From contig NZ_BJNZ01000005.1 of NCBI RefSeq assembly GCF_006539945.1, forward strand, positions 124,001 to 188,000: DNA of 64,000 nt. Direction: 5' to 3'. This DNA comes from Cellulosimicrobium cellulans (GTDB taxonomy: Bacteria; Actinomycetota; Actinomycetes; Actinomycetales; Cellulomonadaceae). This document shows positions 51,342-60,798 of this stretch, in pieces. The first letter of the stretch is position 1; every line of letters starts with the position of its first letter. A program made the translations under genes and the position numbers. The notes under the pieces were generated by a model that was given only the letters and a program-made list of their open reading frames with translations, was not told where the DNA came from and did no database searches.

Positions 51342-52279
51342 ACGTGCTCGACGTGTCGCTGACGGGTGCCGCGATCGGGGCGCTCGGCGGGGTGGGTGTC
51401 CTGCTCGTCGCGGCGGGTGTCCGCGGTCGTGCGATCCGGCTCGACGAGCGCCTCGCGCCCTACCTGCGCACCCACGACAGGACGTCGGTGCTGCTCCGCG
51501 ACCAGCCGACCTGGACGCCGTTCCCGACGGTCGAGCGCCTGGTCAAGCCGGTGCTCGCCGACGCAGGCCGGGCGCTCGAGCGGCTCGGCTCCACGTCCGC
51601 CGACGTCCGCCGACGGATCGAGCGCGCGGGCAGCCGTCAGAGCGTCGAGCAGTTCCGTGCCCGCCAGCTCGTGTGGGGCGTCGTCGGGCTCGCCCTGGGC
51701 ACGCTGTCGGCGATCGTCCTCGCCGCGACGCGGGGCTCGTCCGTCGTGCTGCTGGTGCTCCTCGCACTGCTGTGCGGGGTGGGAGGAATCCTTGCCTGCG
51801 ACCACGCCCTGACCCGCGCGGTACGACGCCGGGAGCAACGCATGCTCGCGGAGTTCCCGACCGTCGCCGAGCTGCTCGCCCTCGCGGTGAACGCCGGCGA
51901 GGGCCCTGTCGCGGCGCTCGAGCGGGTCGCGACGGCGGCCCGGGGGGAGCTCTCGAGCGAGCTGCGCGCGACCCTGGCGTCGGTGCGCGCCGGAACGTCG
52001 CTCGCGCGGGCGCTCGAGCAGCTCGCCGACCGGACGGGTCTGCCGAGCCTCACCCGGTTCGCGGAGGGGGTCGCGGTCGCCGTCGAGCGTGGGACCCCGC
52101 TCGCCGACGTGCTGCGCGCCCAGGCGCAGGACGTACGCGAGTCCGGGCGCCGCGCACTGATGGAGGCGGGCGGCAAGAAGGAGGTCGCGATGATGATCCC
52201 GGTCGTCTTCCTCATCCTCCCCGTGACGGTGGTCTTCGCCGTATTTCCGTCGCTCGCGACGCTGCGGATCGGATTCTGA
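51338..52279 (+). CDS. tadC: Tad pilus platform protein TadC
   Basis: A 313-aa type II secretion F-domain protein. An N-terminal helix (LTGAAIGALGGVGVLLVAAG) and paired central and C-terminal helices flank the T2SSF domain (FPTVAELLALAVNAGEGPVAALERV). It pairs with TadB to form the inner-membrane base of the pilus. The ATG follows GAGGAGAGGG. It lies just past attR, so its expression with cpaF depends on readthrough or on element excision. Confidence 0.92.
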   Translation: MNVLDVSLTGAAIGALGGVGVLLVAAGVRGRAIRLDERLAPYLRTHDRTSVLLRDQPTWTPFPTVERLVKPVLADAGRALERLGSTSADVRRRIERAGSRQSVEQFRARQLVWGVVGLALGTLSAIVLAATRGSSVVLLVLLALLCGVGGILACDHALTRAVRRREQRMLAEFPTVAELLALAVNAGEGPVAALERVATAARGELSSELRATLASVRAGTSLARALEQLADRTGLPSLTRFAEGVAVAVERGTPLADVLRAQAQDVRESGRRALMEAGGKKEVAMMIPVVFLILPVTVVFAVFPSLATLRIGF

Positions 52280-52358
52280 GCGGGGGGCTCCCGGGGTGCG
52301 CTCGGCATCCGCACAGCCCGAGAACGACACGACCGACGACCGAGAACGAGGGGGAACG

Positions 52359-52574
52359 ATGCAGGGGTGGACTCGCAGGACACAGGGTGCACGGCGCGCA
52401 GCGCGCGAGGCGCTGGGACGGCTGGTGCGCGGAGACGCGGAACGGGGCGACGTCCCGGGGTGGGTGCTCATCACGCTGATGACGGCGGGCCTCGTCATCG
52501 CGTTGTGGGCGGTCGCCGGTCCTGCGCTGACCCAGGCCTTCAGCAACGCGATCTCGAGCGTGGGCGCGCCCTGA
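52359..52574 (+). CDS. Flp pilin-like small protein
   Basis: A 71-aa protein with a basic N terminus and one helix (PGWVLITLMTAGLVIALWAV) near residues 31-50. Length, single helix and position after tadC fit a Flp/type IVb major pilin of the short actinobacterial sort. The usual Glu five residues after the cleavage Gly is not obvious. The ATG has GAGGGGGAAC upstream. Confidence 0.7.
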   Translation: MQGWTRRTQGARRAAREALGRLVRGDAERGDVPGWVLITLMTAGLVIALWAVAGPALTQAFSNAISSVGAP

Positions 52575-52575
52575 G

Positions 52576-52983
52576 GTGGCGCACGACGACGCTCCCGGCA
52601 CGGCCTCCGACGCCTCCGAGCGCGGATCGGCGGTCGTGGACTTCACCCTCGTGTCCGTCCTGGTGATCGTGCTGTTCCTCGGTGTTCTCCAGGTGGCGCT
52701 CGCGGTCCACGTGCGGGCGACGCTGGTCGACTGTGCCGCCGAGGGCGCTCGGGTCGCCGGCCGCGCCGACCGCGGCCCGCAGGACGGGGCCGTCCGGACG
52801 CGAGAGCTGATCACGGCCGCGCTCTCGCCGCGCTATGCGCAGGACGTCGTGGCGCGACAGACGGTCGTCGACGGCCTCCCGGTCGTCGAGGTCACGGTCG
52901 CGGCGCCGCTCCCCGTCGTGGGCCTTCTCGGTCCCGCGGGTGTGGTGACGGTCGACGGGCACGCGCTCGAGGAGGCGCCGTGA
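52576..52983 (+). CDS. tadE: TadE-like pilus assembly protein
   Basis: A 135-aa protein whose SERGSAVVDFTLVSVLVIVL is the TadE signature, a pseudopilin-like N terminus with the Glu/Asp-bearing helix. The rest is a small periplasmic-side domain. It starts 1 nt after the pilin stop. Minor pilin role in Flp pili is expected. Confidence 0.82.
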   Translation: MAHDDAPGTASDASERGSAVVDFTLVSVLVIVLFLGVLQVALAVHVRATLVDCAAEGARVAGRADRGPQDGAVRTRELITAALSPRYAQDVVARQTVVDGLPVVEVTVAAPLPVVGLLGPAGVVTVDGHALEEAP

Positions 52984-53459
52984 TCCGTCTGCTGCGGGCC
53001 CTGCTCGCCCGGCTCACCGGGGGCGCGCAGCGGGCGGAGCGGGGGAGTGCGGTCGTGGAGTTCCTGGGTGTTGCGCTCGTGCTGCTGCTTCCGGTGATGT
53101 ACCTCGTGCTGACGGCCGGGCGGCTCCAGGCGGCCACGTTCGCGGTCGAGGGTGCCTCCCGGGAGGCTGCTCGGGCGTTCGTCACCGCGCCGTCCGCGGA
53201 CGACGGCGCGCGGCTCGCCGAGGCGGCCGTCAGGCTCGCGCTCGACGACCAGGGCTTTCGGCCCGGTGCCGACGTGCTGACGATCTCGTGCTCCGCCACG
53301 CCCTGTCTCGAACCCGGGGCAGAGGTGGTCGTACGGGTGAAGTTCGAGGTGCCGCTGCCGCTCGTCCCGCAGTTCGTCCGTGCAGCGGTGCCTCTCGCGG
53401 TCCCGGTCGAGGCACGGCACGTCGCGTCCGTCGACGAGTACGCCGCGAGGCGGCCGTGA
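52980..53459 (+). CDS. second TadE-like minor pilin
   Basis: A 159-aa TadE-family protein (AERGSAVVEFLGVALVLLLP near residue 22). The GTG overlaps the previous stop by four bases. Two Cys in ISCSATPCLEPGAEV may form a disulfide outside the membrane. Paired TadE genes are usual in Tad loci. Confidence 0.82.
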   Translation: MIRLLRALLARLTGGAQRAERGSAVVEFLGVALVLLLPVMYLVLTAGRLQAATFAVEGASREAARAFVTAPSADDGARLAEAAVRLALDDQGFRPGADVLTISCSATPCLEPGAEVVVRVKFEVPLPLVPQFVRAAVPLAVPVEARHVASVDEYAARRP

Positions 53460-53950
53460 CGCGCGCGAGTCGCGACCCGTCGCGACGGAGGGTTCCGTCG
53501 GACGGGTCGGAGGACGGCCGGATCATGCTCCTCACCACGGCCTTCGTCGCGTTCGCGCTGCTGCTGGTCACAGTCGTGGTGAGCGCGACGCAGGTGCACC
53601 TCGAGCGCAAGCGGCTCTACGAGCTGGCGGACGCGCTCGCGCTCACTGCAGCGGACTCGATGGCACCCGAGTCGTTCTACACGGGCGCCGCGACCGCACC
53701 GGTCGAGAGCGGCGTCCTGACCCTCACGGAGTCCTCGATCCGGTCGGACGTCCAGGACTACCTCGCGCGGAATCCTGACGCGCTCGACGGCTTGCACGAC
53801 GTCGTCGTGACCGAGGCGTCGACCGCGGACGGGCGCACCGCGACGGTGGGTCTGGCCGCGCGGGCGCGACCCGCGATGATCGGCTGGGTGACCCAGGCGT
53901 GGAGTGATGGCATCATCGTGCGTGCAGAGTCACGTGCCAGAGCGTGGTGA
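53456..53950 (+). CDS. TadG-like pilus assembly protein, short form
   Basis: A 164-aa protein with one N-terminal helix (MLLTTAFVAFALLLVTVVVS) followed by QVHLERKRLYELADALALTA, the start of the Flp-associated TadG-like (Rv3654c-like) family. The GTG overlaps the previous stop. It closes the Tad cluster. No separate prepilin peptidase is nearby. Confidence 0.78.
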   Translation: MTRASRDPSRRRVPSDGSEDGRIMLLTTAFVAFALLLVTVVVSATQVHLERKRLYELADALALTAADSMAPESFYTGAATAPVESGVLTLTESSIRSDVQDYLARNPDALDGLHDVVVTEASTADGRTATVGLAARARPAMIGWVTQAWSDGIIVRAESRARAW

Positions 53951-54068
53951 GCACCTGTTGCTGTTCGACGACGAGCATCCAGGAAGGGACGGTTCGCAAC
54001 GACGCGTGAGCATGCTCCCGCGCCTTTGTTCACTTTCTTAACTTTGGATGGCCACTTCTGGTTGGGAC

Positions 54069-54098
54069 CTGTCAAAACCCCAGGTTCGCCGCTATGGT
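54069..54098 (+). promoter_or_regulatory. promoter of the secreted protein gene
   Basis: CTGTCA (54069-54074), an 18-base spacer and TATGGT (54093-54098). It follows an unusually A/T-rich patch around 54024-54050, which may act as an upstream element. The 189-base gap holds no other gene. Confidence 0.5.
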
Positions 54099-54139
54099 GA
54101 TCCGGTCCGACAACAACTCCAACGATGGAGAGCTACAAC

Positions 54140-54754
54140 ATGAACGCACGAGCAACGAAGAAGCTCGTCGCCGGGGGTGCCCTCGGTGCGATGCTCATCG
54201 GCACGGTCGCCCTCGCGTCCGCTGCCTCCGCAGACCAGGTGGGCGACGACCAGGGTGTCGACGTCTCGGTCGAGATCGAGTCGAACGTCGAGCCGGGCAA
54301 CCTCGCCCTCTCGGTCGCCTCGAACGCGACCACGCTCACCGAGCAGGACTCGACCGTCGAGGGCACCCGTGAGTTCACGGGCACCCTGCCCGACGTCACG
54401 GTCACCGACACGCGCACCGAGGTCGCCGAGGGTGCGTACTGGTACGTCGTGGGCAGCGCCTCGGACTTCACCGGCGACGCCGGCACGATCGCGGCGTCGA
54501 ACCTCGGCTGGGCGCCGTCGCTCGTCAGCGAGAGCGAGAGCGGCCTCGTCGAGGCCGGCGAGGGCGTCGACCCCGAGCTCGAGGGTGGCGAGGGCCTCGC
54601 CGAGCAGGACCTCCTCGTGTCGGCCTTCGACTCGGCCGAGGTCAACCCCGAGGGCTCCTGGACCGCGAACGCGGGCCTCACGCTCCGCACCGCCGAGGAC
54701 GTCGCCGCCGGCGCCTACTCCTCGACGATCACGCTCTCCCTCTTCGAGGACTGA
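54140..54754 (+). CDS. secreted WxL-like surface protein
   Basis: A 204-aa exported protein. Residues 1-32 are a signal peptide (KKLVAGGALGAMLIGTVALA, cut after ASA). The acidic mature part is beta-rich: VSVEIESNVEPGNLALSVAS, a WYVVGSASDF block and a final TITLSLF strand, much like the WxL/surface domains of Gram-positive bacteria. The ATG at 54140 is set by GGAGAG; an in-frame ATG at 54125 is too close to it. The following gene codes a DUF916-like protein, the usual partner of WxL proteins, supporting a wall-bound complex (inference). Confidence 0.68.
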   Translation: MNARATKKLVAGGALGAMLIGTVALASAASADQVGDDQGVDVSVEIESNVEPGNLALSVASNATTLTEQDSTVEGTREFTGTLPDVTVTDTRTEVAEGAYWYVVGSASDFTGDAGTIAASNLGWAPSLVSESESGLVEAGEGVDPELEGGEGLAEQDLLVSAFDSAEVNPEGSWTANAGLTLRTAEDVAAGAYSSTITLSLFED

Positions 54755-54888
54755 GCACCCGGTCCTCGTGACCTGACGGTCGGCCCTGGTCGACCGTCGA
54801 CCGAGCAGTCCACGGCGGGCCGCTCCGCTCGTCCGACACCACGTCGGACCGGGTGGGCGGCCCGCCGTCGTACGGAGAGAGCACCTGC

Positions 54889-56028
54889 GTGAACCCTGCA
54901 CCACACCTGAGCCCCCGACCGCGCCGCCTGGCCCGATGGGCCGTCGGGGCAGCAGCGGCCCTCGTCGCAGCCCTCGCGCCCGCGTTGCCGGCGTCCGCGG
55001 CGAGCGGCGGCGCGCTGCCCTTCGACACCGACGACGTCATCACCTGGGGCGTCAAGCCCGCCGACGCGAACGGTCCGGACGGACGGACCCGCGTCGAGCT
55101 CGTCCTCGACCCAGGGGCGTCGGCGTCCGAGAACCTGGCCGTGTCGAACTTCAGCGACGTCGCCGTGACGTTCTCGATCCAGGCGGCGGACGGGTACATC
55201 AATCCCAAGGGCAGGTTCAACATGCTGCCGTCCGACCGGGAGTCGACGGGCGCCGGTACCTGGGTCGAGGTCCAGGACTCGGTCGAGGTGCCGCCCGACG
55301 AGACGGTCGTCGTGCCGTTCACCGTGACCGTGCCGGACAACGCCACGCCCGGCGACCACGTCGCCGGCATCGCCGCGACGGTGAAGAGCACCGACGTGGG
55401 CGAAGGCGGGACGAGCGTCGGCGTGGAGAGCCGCGTCGGCTTCCGTGTCTCCACGCGCGTCACGGGAGAGGTCCAGCCGGTCCTGTCGGTCGAGAACGTC
55501 AAGGCCTCGTACGCACCCTCCTGGAACCCGTTCGCGGCGGGCGACCTGACGGTCTCCTACGACGTGGTGAACGACGGCAACGTGCGTCTCGGCGCCGAGG
55601 GTGACGTCACGACGAGCGGACTCTTCGGTGCGGTGTCCACGGACCGCGCGGCCACGACCGTCCCCGAGGTCCTGCCCGGCGGCTCTCAGCGCTCGCGTGT
55701 CGAGACGTCGGACGTGTGGCCGCTGGGACCGGTCCGCTCGACGATCACCGTGACGCCGACGACGGTGGACGACGACCAGGTCGACGCGCCGCTCGAGCCG
55801 GTCACGGTCACCGTGACGACCTGGGCCGTCCCGTGGCCGCAGCTCCTGCTGATCGCGATCGTCGTGGTCCTGATCATCGGCGTCCGCGACGACCGCCGCC
55901 GTCGGCGCCAGCGCCTGGAGGCCATGCTCGCGAGGGCGCGTGACGAGGGCCGCCAGCAGGCGAGCGGCAGCGAGCCCGCGTCGTCGGGCACGGGCTCGCC
56001 CGCCGCGAAGGGCGAGCCGAAGGGCTGA
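54889..56028 (+). CDS. DUF916/WxL-interacting-like membrane-anchored protein
   Basis: A 379-aa protein. A signal peptide covers residues 1-38. Two Ig-like beta domains follow: residues 45-160 (ITWGVKPADANGPDGRTRVE, then VPDNATPGDHVAGIAAT) resemble the DUF916 peptidoglycan-binding part, and 165-300 the C-terminal partner. A membrane helix near residue 320 (WPQLLLIAIVVVLIIGV) and a basic cytoplasmic tail end it. WxL-interacting proteins link WxL proteins to the wall. The GTG has GGAGAGAG upstream. Confidence 0.75.
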   Translation: MNPAPHLSPRPRRLARWAVGAAAALVAALAPALPASAASGGALPFDTDDVITWGVKPADANGPDGRTRVELVLDPGASASENLAVSNFSDVAVTFSIQAADGYINPKGRFNMLPSDRESTGAGTWVEVQDSVEVPPDETVVVPFTVTVPDNATPGDHVAGIAATVKSTDVGEGGTSVGVESRVGFRVSTRVTGEVQPVLSVENVKASYAPSWNPFAAGDLTVSYDVVNDGNVRLGAEGDVTTSGLFGAVSTDRAATTVPEVLPGGSQRSRVETSDVWPLGPVRSTITVTPTTVDDDQVDAPLEPVTVTVTTWAVPWPQLLLIAIVVVLIIGVRDDRRRRRQRLEAMLARARDEGRQQASGSEPASSGTGSPAAKGEPKG

Positions 56029-56106
56029 CCGCTGCCGCGTCGTCGGGCACGGGGCCCCCGGCCCGACGGCGCGGAGCGCGCGCGGTGTCGCGTAACCTTG
56101 AACCTC

Positions 56107-57219
56107 GTGGCCACCATCGACTTTCCGTCCGAGATCAAGGCGCTGCGCAGCACGCTCGAGTCCATCGAGAGCGTGAGCGACCCGGAGGTGCTGCGCGCGA
56201 AGATCGCGGACCTCTCGGAGAAGGCGTCGGCCCCCGACCTGTGGGACGACCCGGACGCCGCGCAGAAGGTGACGTCGGCGCTCTCCGCGACGCAGTCCGA
56301 GCTGGAGCGGGTGAGGAAGCTCGGCCAGCGCATCGACGACGTCGAGACCTTGGTCGAGATGGGCCAGGAGATGGAGGACGAGGACACCCTCGTCGAGGCG
56401 GAGACCGAGGTCGGGGCGATCCGCAAGGACCTCGACCAGCTCGAGGTCCGCACGCTCCTCGCCGGCGAGTACGACTCCCGTGAGGCCGTCGTGACGATCC
56501 GCGCGGGCGCGGGCGGCGTGGACGCGGCCGACTTCGCGGAGATGCTCCTGCGCATGTACCTGCGCTGGGCGGAACGTCACGGCTACTCGACCACCGTGCT
56601 CGACACGTCGTACGCCGAGGAGGCGGGGCTCAAGTCGGCGACGTTCGAGGTCAAGGCGCCCTACGCGTTCGGCCACCTCTCGGTCGAGGCGGGCACGCAC
56701 CGCCTCGTGCGTATCTCGCCGTTCGACAACCAGGGCCGGCGCCAGACGTCGTTCGCGGCCGTCGAGGTCATCCCGCTCATCGAGCAGACGGACTCGATCG
56801 AGATCCCGGAGTCGGAGATCAAGGTCGACGTCTTCCGGTCCTCGGGCCCGGGCGGGCAGTCCGTCAACACGACCGACTCCGCGGTGCGCATGACGCACAT
56901 CCCCACCGGCATCGTCGTGTCGATGCAGAACGAGAAGTCGCAGATCCAGAACCGCGCCGCCGCGCTGCGCGTGCTCCAGTCCCGCCTGCTGCTCGTGCGC
57001 CAGGAGGAGGAGAACGCGAAGAAGAAGGAGCTCGCGGGCGACATCAAGGCGAGCTGGGGCGACCAGATGCGCTCCTACGTGCTCCAGCCGTACCAGATGG
57101 TCAAGGACCTGCGCACCGAGCACGAGGTCGGCAACCCGTCCGCGGTGTTCGACGGCGACATCGACGACTTCATCGAGGCCGGGATCCGCTGGCGCCGCGG
57201 GGCGCAGCAGGAGGCCTGA
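56107..57219 (+). CDS. prfB: peptide chain release factor 2
   Basis: A 370-aa class I release factor recognising UGA and UAA. The SPF anticodon-like tripeptide is in [11 protein letters not shown] and the GGQ catalytic loop is at residues 249-251. The GTG at 56107 gives the usual start [13 protein letters not shown]; a TTG nine bases upstream is rejected. The frame is continuous, with no internal UGA frameshift site near codon 25, unlike many bacteria. TAACCT eight bases upstream may be a leaderless -10. Confidence 0.96.
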   Translation: MATIDFPSEIKALRSTLESIESVSDPEVLRAKIADLSEKASAPDLWDDPDAAQKVTSALSATQSELERVRKLGQRIDDVETLVEMGQEMEDEDTLVEAETEVGAIRKDLDQLEVRTLLAGEYDSREAVVTIRAGAGGVDAADFAEMLLRMYLRWAERHGYSTTVLDTSYAEEAGLKSATFEVKAPYAFGHLSVEAGTHRLVRISPFDNQGRRQTSFAAVEVIPLIEQTDSIEIPESEIKVDVFRSSGPGGQSVNTTDSAVRMTHIPTGIVVSMQNEKSQIQNRAAALRVLQSRLLLVRQEEENAKKKELAGDIKASWGDQMRSYVLQPYQMVKDLRTEHEVGNPSAVFDGDIDDFIEAGIRWRRGAQQEA

Positions 57220-57234
57220 CCCGGCGCAAGCCCA

Positions 57235-57274
57235 CCCGGGCGGTTGATCCGAGCAACGGATCGATGCGCCCGGG
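57235..57274. terminator. hairpin after prfB
   Basis: CCCGGGCG and CGCCCGGG enclose GATCCG-AGCAA-CGGATC. No T tract follows, so termination is inferred from the two-tier stem. Confidence 0.6.
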
Positions 57275-57381
57275 CGCGGCGTGTCCGCCCCGCCGGGCCG
57301 GAGGCGCGTGCCTACCCTCGGGATCGTGCGACGAACCTCGTTCGTCCACGGATCGACCCCCGACCCGAGGAACGTGCCGCT

Positions 57382-58281
57382 GTGATCCGCTTCGAGAACG
57401 TCACCAAGGTCTACGCGCGCGGCGCGAGGCCGGCCGTCGACGACGTGTCGATGGAGGTTCGCCGCGGCGAGTTCGTCTTCCTCGTCGGCGCGTCGGGCTC
57501 CGGCAAGTCGACGTGCCTGCACCTCGTCCTGCGCGAGGAGCGCCCGACCAAGGGGAAGGTCTTCGTCGCGGGCCGCGACCTCGGATCGCTGTCCAGCTGG
57601 AACGTGCCCAAGCTGCGCCGCCAGATCGGGGTCGTCTTCCAGGACTTCCGCCTCCTGCCGAACAAGACGGTGTTCGAGAACGTCGCGTTCGCGCTCCAGG
57701 TGATCGGCAAGCCGCGCCACACGATCGCGATCACGGTGCCCGAGACGCTGGAGATGGTGGGCCTCGCCGGCAAGGAGAAGCGTCGCCCGCACGAGCTCTC
57801 CGGCGGTGAGCAGCAGCGCGTCGCCATCGCGCGCGCCATGGTGAACCGGCCGCCGATCCTGCTCGCCGACGAGCCCACCGGGAACCTCGACCCCACCACG
57901 TCGCTCGGGATCATGCGCCTGCTCGACCGCATCAACCGCACCGGGACCACCGTCGTCATGGCGACGCACGACGAGGAGATCGTCAACCAGATGAGGCGCC
58001 GGGTCATCGAGCTCGACACCGGCACGCTCGTGCGCGACCAGGCGCACGGCGCGTACGGGGCCCGGGGACAGGTGATCCCCGACCCCGATCGCACCACCTC
58101 GGTCGTCGAGACCGGCACCACGACCGGCCCCTCGACGGGCACCGCACCGGAGTCGGCGCCGACGACGGCCGTCCCGGGCGCGCAGTCCGCCGCGGCCCGG
58201 CCGGACGCCGCGGAGGAGACGTCCGAGCCGCCGTCGCGACGCTCGGTGCGCCGCCACGTCGAGGCGACGGCGGGGGAGTGA
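57382..58281 (+). CDS. ftsE: cell division ATP-binding protein FtsE
   Basis: A 299-aa ABC ATPase. Walker [10 protein letters not shown] puts the Lys near residue 42; the [14 protein letters not shown] signature and Walker [13 protein letters not shown] follow. Residues 1-225 match FtsE; the extra 75-residue Thr/Pro/Ala tail is a disordered extension common in actinobacteria. With FtsX it drives septal wall hydrolase activity. It is followed by ftsX with overlapping ends. Confidence 0.94.
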   Translation: MIRFENVTKVYARGARPAVDDVSMEVRRGEFVFLVGASGSGKSTCLHLVLREERPTKGKVFVAGRDLGSLSSWNVPKLRRQIGVVFQDFRLLPNKTVFENVAFALQVIGKPRHTIAITVPETLEMVGLAGKEKRRPHELSGGEQQRVAIARAMVNRPPILLADEPTGNLDPTTSLGIMRLLDRINRTGTTVVMATHDEEIVNQMRRRVIELDTGTLVRDQAHGAYGARGQVIPDPDRTTSVVETGTTTGPSTGTAPESAPTTAVPGAQSAAARPDAAEETSEPPSRRSVRRHVEATAGE

Positions 58282-58286
58282 TCGGC

Positions 58287-59198
58287 GTGCGACTCCAGTT
58301 CATCCTCGCGGAGCTCGGCCAGGGCCTGCGGCGCAACGTCTCGATGACCGTCTCGGTCGTGCTCGTGACCTTCGTGTCGCTGACGTTCGTCGGCGCGTCC
58401 ATGCTCCTCCAGACGCAGATCGGCAAGCTCAAGGACGACTGGTACGACAAGGTCGAGGTGTCCGTCTTCCTGTGCCCGACCGGTTCGCCGTCGCCGACGT
58501 GCGCCGCGGGGGAGGCGACCCCGGACCAGATCGCCGCGCTCGAGGACGTGTTCGAGTCCGAGCTCGCCGACGAGATCCAGACCGTGTACTTCGAGTCCAA
58601 GGACGACGCGTTCGCGGCGTTCCAGGAGCGGTACCCGGACGGCTACCTCGGCACGCAGCTCACCGTCGACGACATGCAGGCGTCCTTCCGCCTCAAGCTC
58701 ACGAACCCGGAGAACTACGAGGTCGTGAACGACGTGGTCACCGGGCGCCCGGGCGTCGAGGTCGTCGAGGACCAGCGGCGCATCTTCGACTCGCTCTTCC
58801 TCGCGCTCAACCGAGCGTCGCTCCTCGCCGCAGGGCTCGCCGCGGTCATGCTCCTCGCCGCGGTGCTGCTCATCACGACGACGATCCGGCTGTCGGCGCT
58901 GAGCCGACGGCGCGAGACCGGCATCATGCGGCTCGTCGGGGCGTCGAACCTGTTCATCCAGCTCCCGTTCCTCCTCGAGGGGGCGATCGCGGCCGTGCTG
59001 GGGGCGCTCCTCGCGGTCGGCGGGCTGTGGGTGGGGGTGAAGTACCTCGTCACCGACTGGTTGTCGCAGTCCGTGACGTGGGTGGCCTACGTCGACGAGG
59101 CGGACGTGCTGCGCATCGCGCCCGTCCTCGTCGGCATCGCGTTCCTGCTGGCGGCCGTGTCCTCGGTCGTCACGCTCAACCGGCACACGAGGGTGTGA
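58287..59198 (+). CDS. ftsX: cell division protein FtsX
   Basis: A 303-aa four-helix membrane protein. It starts RLQFILAELGQGLRRN, has a first helix at residues 18-40, an extracellular domain with a Cys pair (LCPTGSPSPTCAAGE), and three C-terminal helices (AAGLAAVMLLAAVLLITTTI). GTG 58287 is preferred over 58278 because GGGGGAG at 58270 is at better distance. The Cys-bearing ectodomain is where the partner hydrolase binds in mycobacteria. Confidence 0.93.
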   Translation: MRLQFILAELGQGLRRNVSMTVSVVLVTFVSLTFVGASMLLQTQIGKLKDDWYDKVEVSVFLCPTGSPSPTCAAGEATPDQIAALEDVFESELADEIQTVYFESKDDAFAAFQERYPDGYLGTQLTVDDMQASFRLKLTNPENYEVVNDVVTGRPGVEVVEDQRRIFDSLFLALNRASLLAAGLAAVMLLAAVLLITTTIRLSALSRRRETGIMRLVGASNLFIQLPFLLEGAIAAVLGALLAVGGLWVGVKYLVTDWLSQSVTWVAYVDEADVLRIAPVLVGIAFLLAAVSSVVTLNRHTRV

Positions 59199-59199
59199 G

Positions 59200-60591
59200 A
59201 TGACCCGGGACCTCCGCCGCGCGACCGCGGCCCTGATCGCCACGACGATGCTCCTCGTGGGGGGTGTCGCGTCGGCCTCCGCCGACGACATCGACGACCG
59301 TCGCGCGGCAGCAGAACGGCGCCAGTCCGAGATCCTCGGCAACCGCGAGCAGCTCCAGTCCGAGCTCGAGGACACGGACGCCGAGCTCGCGCAGGCGGTC
59401 GTCGACCTCCAGGCGATCGAGGCGCGACTGCCCGTCGCCCAGGCCGAGCTGGACGCCGCCGAGGCCGAGGTCGAGCGGACCCAGCGCGAGGCGGAGCTGC
59501 TCGCGCAGCGGCTCGAGGACGCGCTCGGGCAGGAGGCCGCGATCAGCGCCGAGATCGAGCGCGGCGCGACCGAGGTCGCCGACGCGAAGTCCAGCATCGC
59601 GGAGATGGCGCGTCAGGCGTACCGCGGTCAGGGTGACGTGTCGAGCCTCGGCATCGTCACGGGCGCGGAGAGCACCGAGGAGTTCATCGAGGAGTACGCG
59701 GTCTCGTCGACGGCGGCGCGCAGCCAGTCCCGGTCGCTCCAGGACCTCCTCGAGGCGGAGTCGGTCGCGCGCAACCGTGAGGCGCGCCTGCAGGCGGTAC
59801 GCGAGACGGTCGCCGACCTGAAGAAGCAGGCGGACGAGAACCTCGTGGCCGCGGAGGCGGCACGCAAGGCCGCGGCGGACCGCAAGGCCGAGGTCGAGCA
59901 GCTCATCGTCGACCAGCAGGCGAAGAAGGCGACGATCGAGGAGCGCAAGGCCGCGGCCGAGGCGAAGGTCGCTGAGAACGAGGCCGCCCAGCAGTCTCTG
60001 CAGCAGGAGATCAAGGGCATCATCGCCGAGCAGGCGGAGCGCGACCGCAAGGCGGCCGAGGCGGAGGCGCGGCGCCAGCAGCAGCAGTCGTCCGGTGGCG
60101 GCGGGTCGTCGGGCGGCGGCGGCGGTGGTGGCGGTGGCGGCGGAGGAGGGGGTGGCGGGTCCTCGTCCGGGGGCGACCGAGGCAGCATCTCGAGCTTCCT
60201 GTCGTACCCGACCGCGGTCCCGCACGTGACGTCGAGCTACGGGATGCGGCTGCACCCGATCCTCGGGTACTACCGCATGCACGCCGGGACCGACCTGCGC
60301 GCCTACTGCGGGACCCCGATCATGGCGGCCGGGCCGGGCACGGTGGTCCACGCCCAGTGGCGCAACGGCTTCGGCAACCAGGTGCTGATCAACCACGGCA
60401 CGGTCGGCGGCAAGAACCTCATGACGAGCTACAACCACCTCACGCGCTTCGCGGTCTCCTCCGGGCAGAAGGTCGAGAAGGGCAAGGTCATCGGCTACTC
60501 GGGCAACACCGGGCTCTCGGGGGCGTGCCACCTCCACTTCGAGGTGTACGTCAACGGGTCCACCATCGACCCGATGTCGGTCCTGGGCTGA
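59200..60591 (+). CDS. EnvC-like coiled-coil murein hydrolase (M23)
   Basis: A 463-aa secreted protein. Signal peptide at residues 1-27, coiled coil at 28-295 with typical Glu/Ala/Leu heptads, a Gly/Ser linker near residues 299-326, and an M23 LytM domain at 340-463. The zinc motifs HAGTDLRA and HLHFEVYV are complete, so it should be an active endopeptidase, unlike degenerate EnvC. It begins 1 nt after ftsX, so it is the likely FtsEX-controlled septal hydrolase. Confidence 0.9.
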   Translation: MTRDLRRATAALIATTMLLVGGVASASADDIDDRRAAAERRQSEILGNREQLQSELEDTDAELAQAVVDLQAIEARLPVAQAELDAAEAEVERTQREAELLAQRLEDALGQEAAISAEIERGATEVADAKSSIAEMARQAYRGQGDVSSLGIVTGAESTEEFIEEYAVSSTAARSQSRSLQDLLEAESVARNREARLQAVRETVADLKKQADENLVAAEAARKAAADRKAEVEQLIVDQQAKKATIEERKAAAEAKVAENEAAQQSLQQEIKGIIAEQAERDRKAAEAEARRQQQQSSGGGGSSGGGGGGGGGGGGGGGGSSSGGDRGSISSFLSYPTAVPHVTSSYGMRLHPILGYYRMHAGTDLRAYCGTPIMAAGPGTVVHAQWRNGFGNQVLINHGTVGGKNLMTSYNHLTRFAVSSGQKVEKGKVIGYSGNTGLSGACHLHFEVYVNGSTIDPMSVLG

Positions 60592-60798
60592 CCGGCGCCC
60601 GCTCGAACCCGGCCGTGTCGCGGCCGCGGTCCGCCCCCGACGCGTCCGGCCGCGGGGGATAATCGGTACCGGGCGTCGTCGGGCACCCGTACTCTGGTGC
60701 GCCGGCACGACGACGGCCCCGCGACCGGCGCCGGCACGGCGGGATCGGATGCGGGCGCCACGGGCGACGACACGACAGCGAAGGACGGTAGGACACGG

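Noticed and set aside
56107-57219. Programmed +1 frameshift in prfB
   Set aside because: The reading frame is continuous through the usual frameshift position.
60093-60176. Gly-rich run as a sequence error or frameshift
   Set aside because: The frame stays open on both sides and reaches a complete M23 domain, so it is a real linker.
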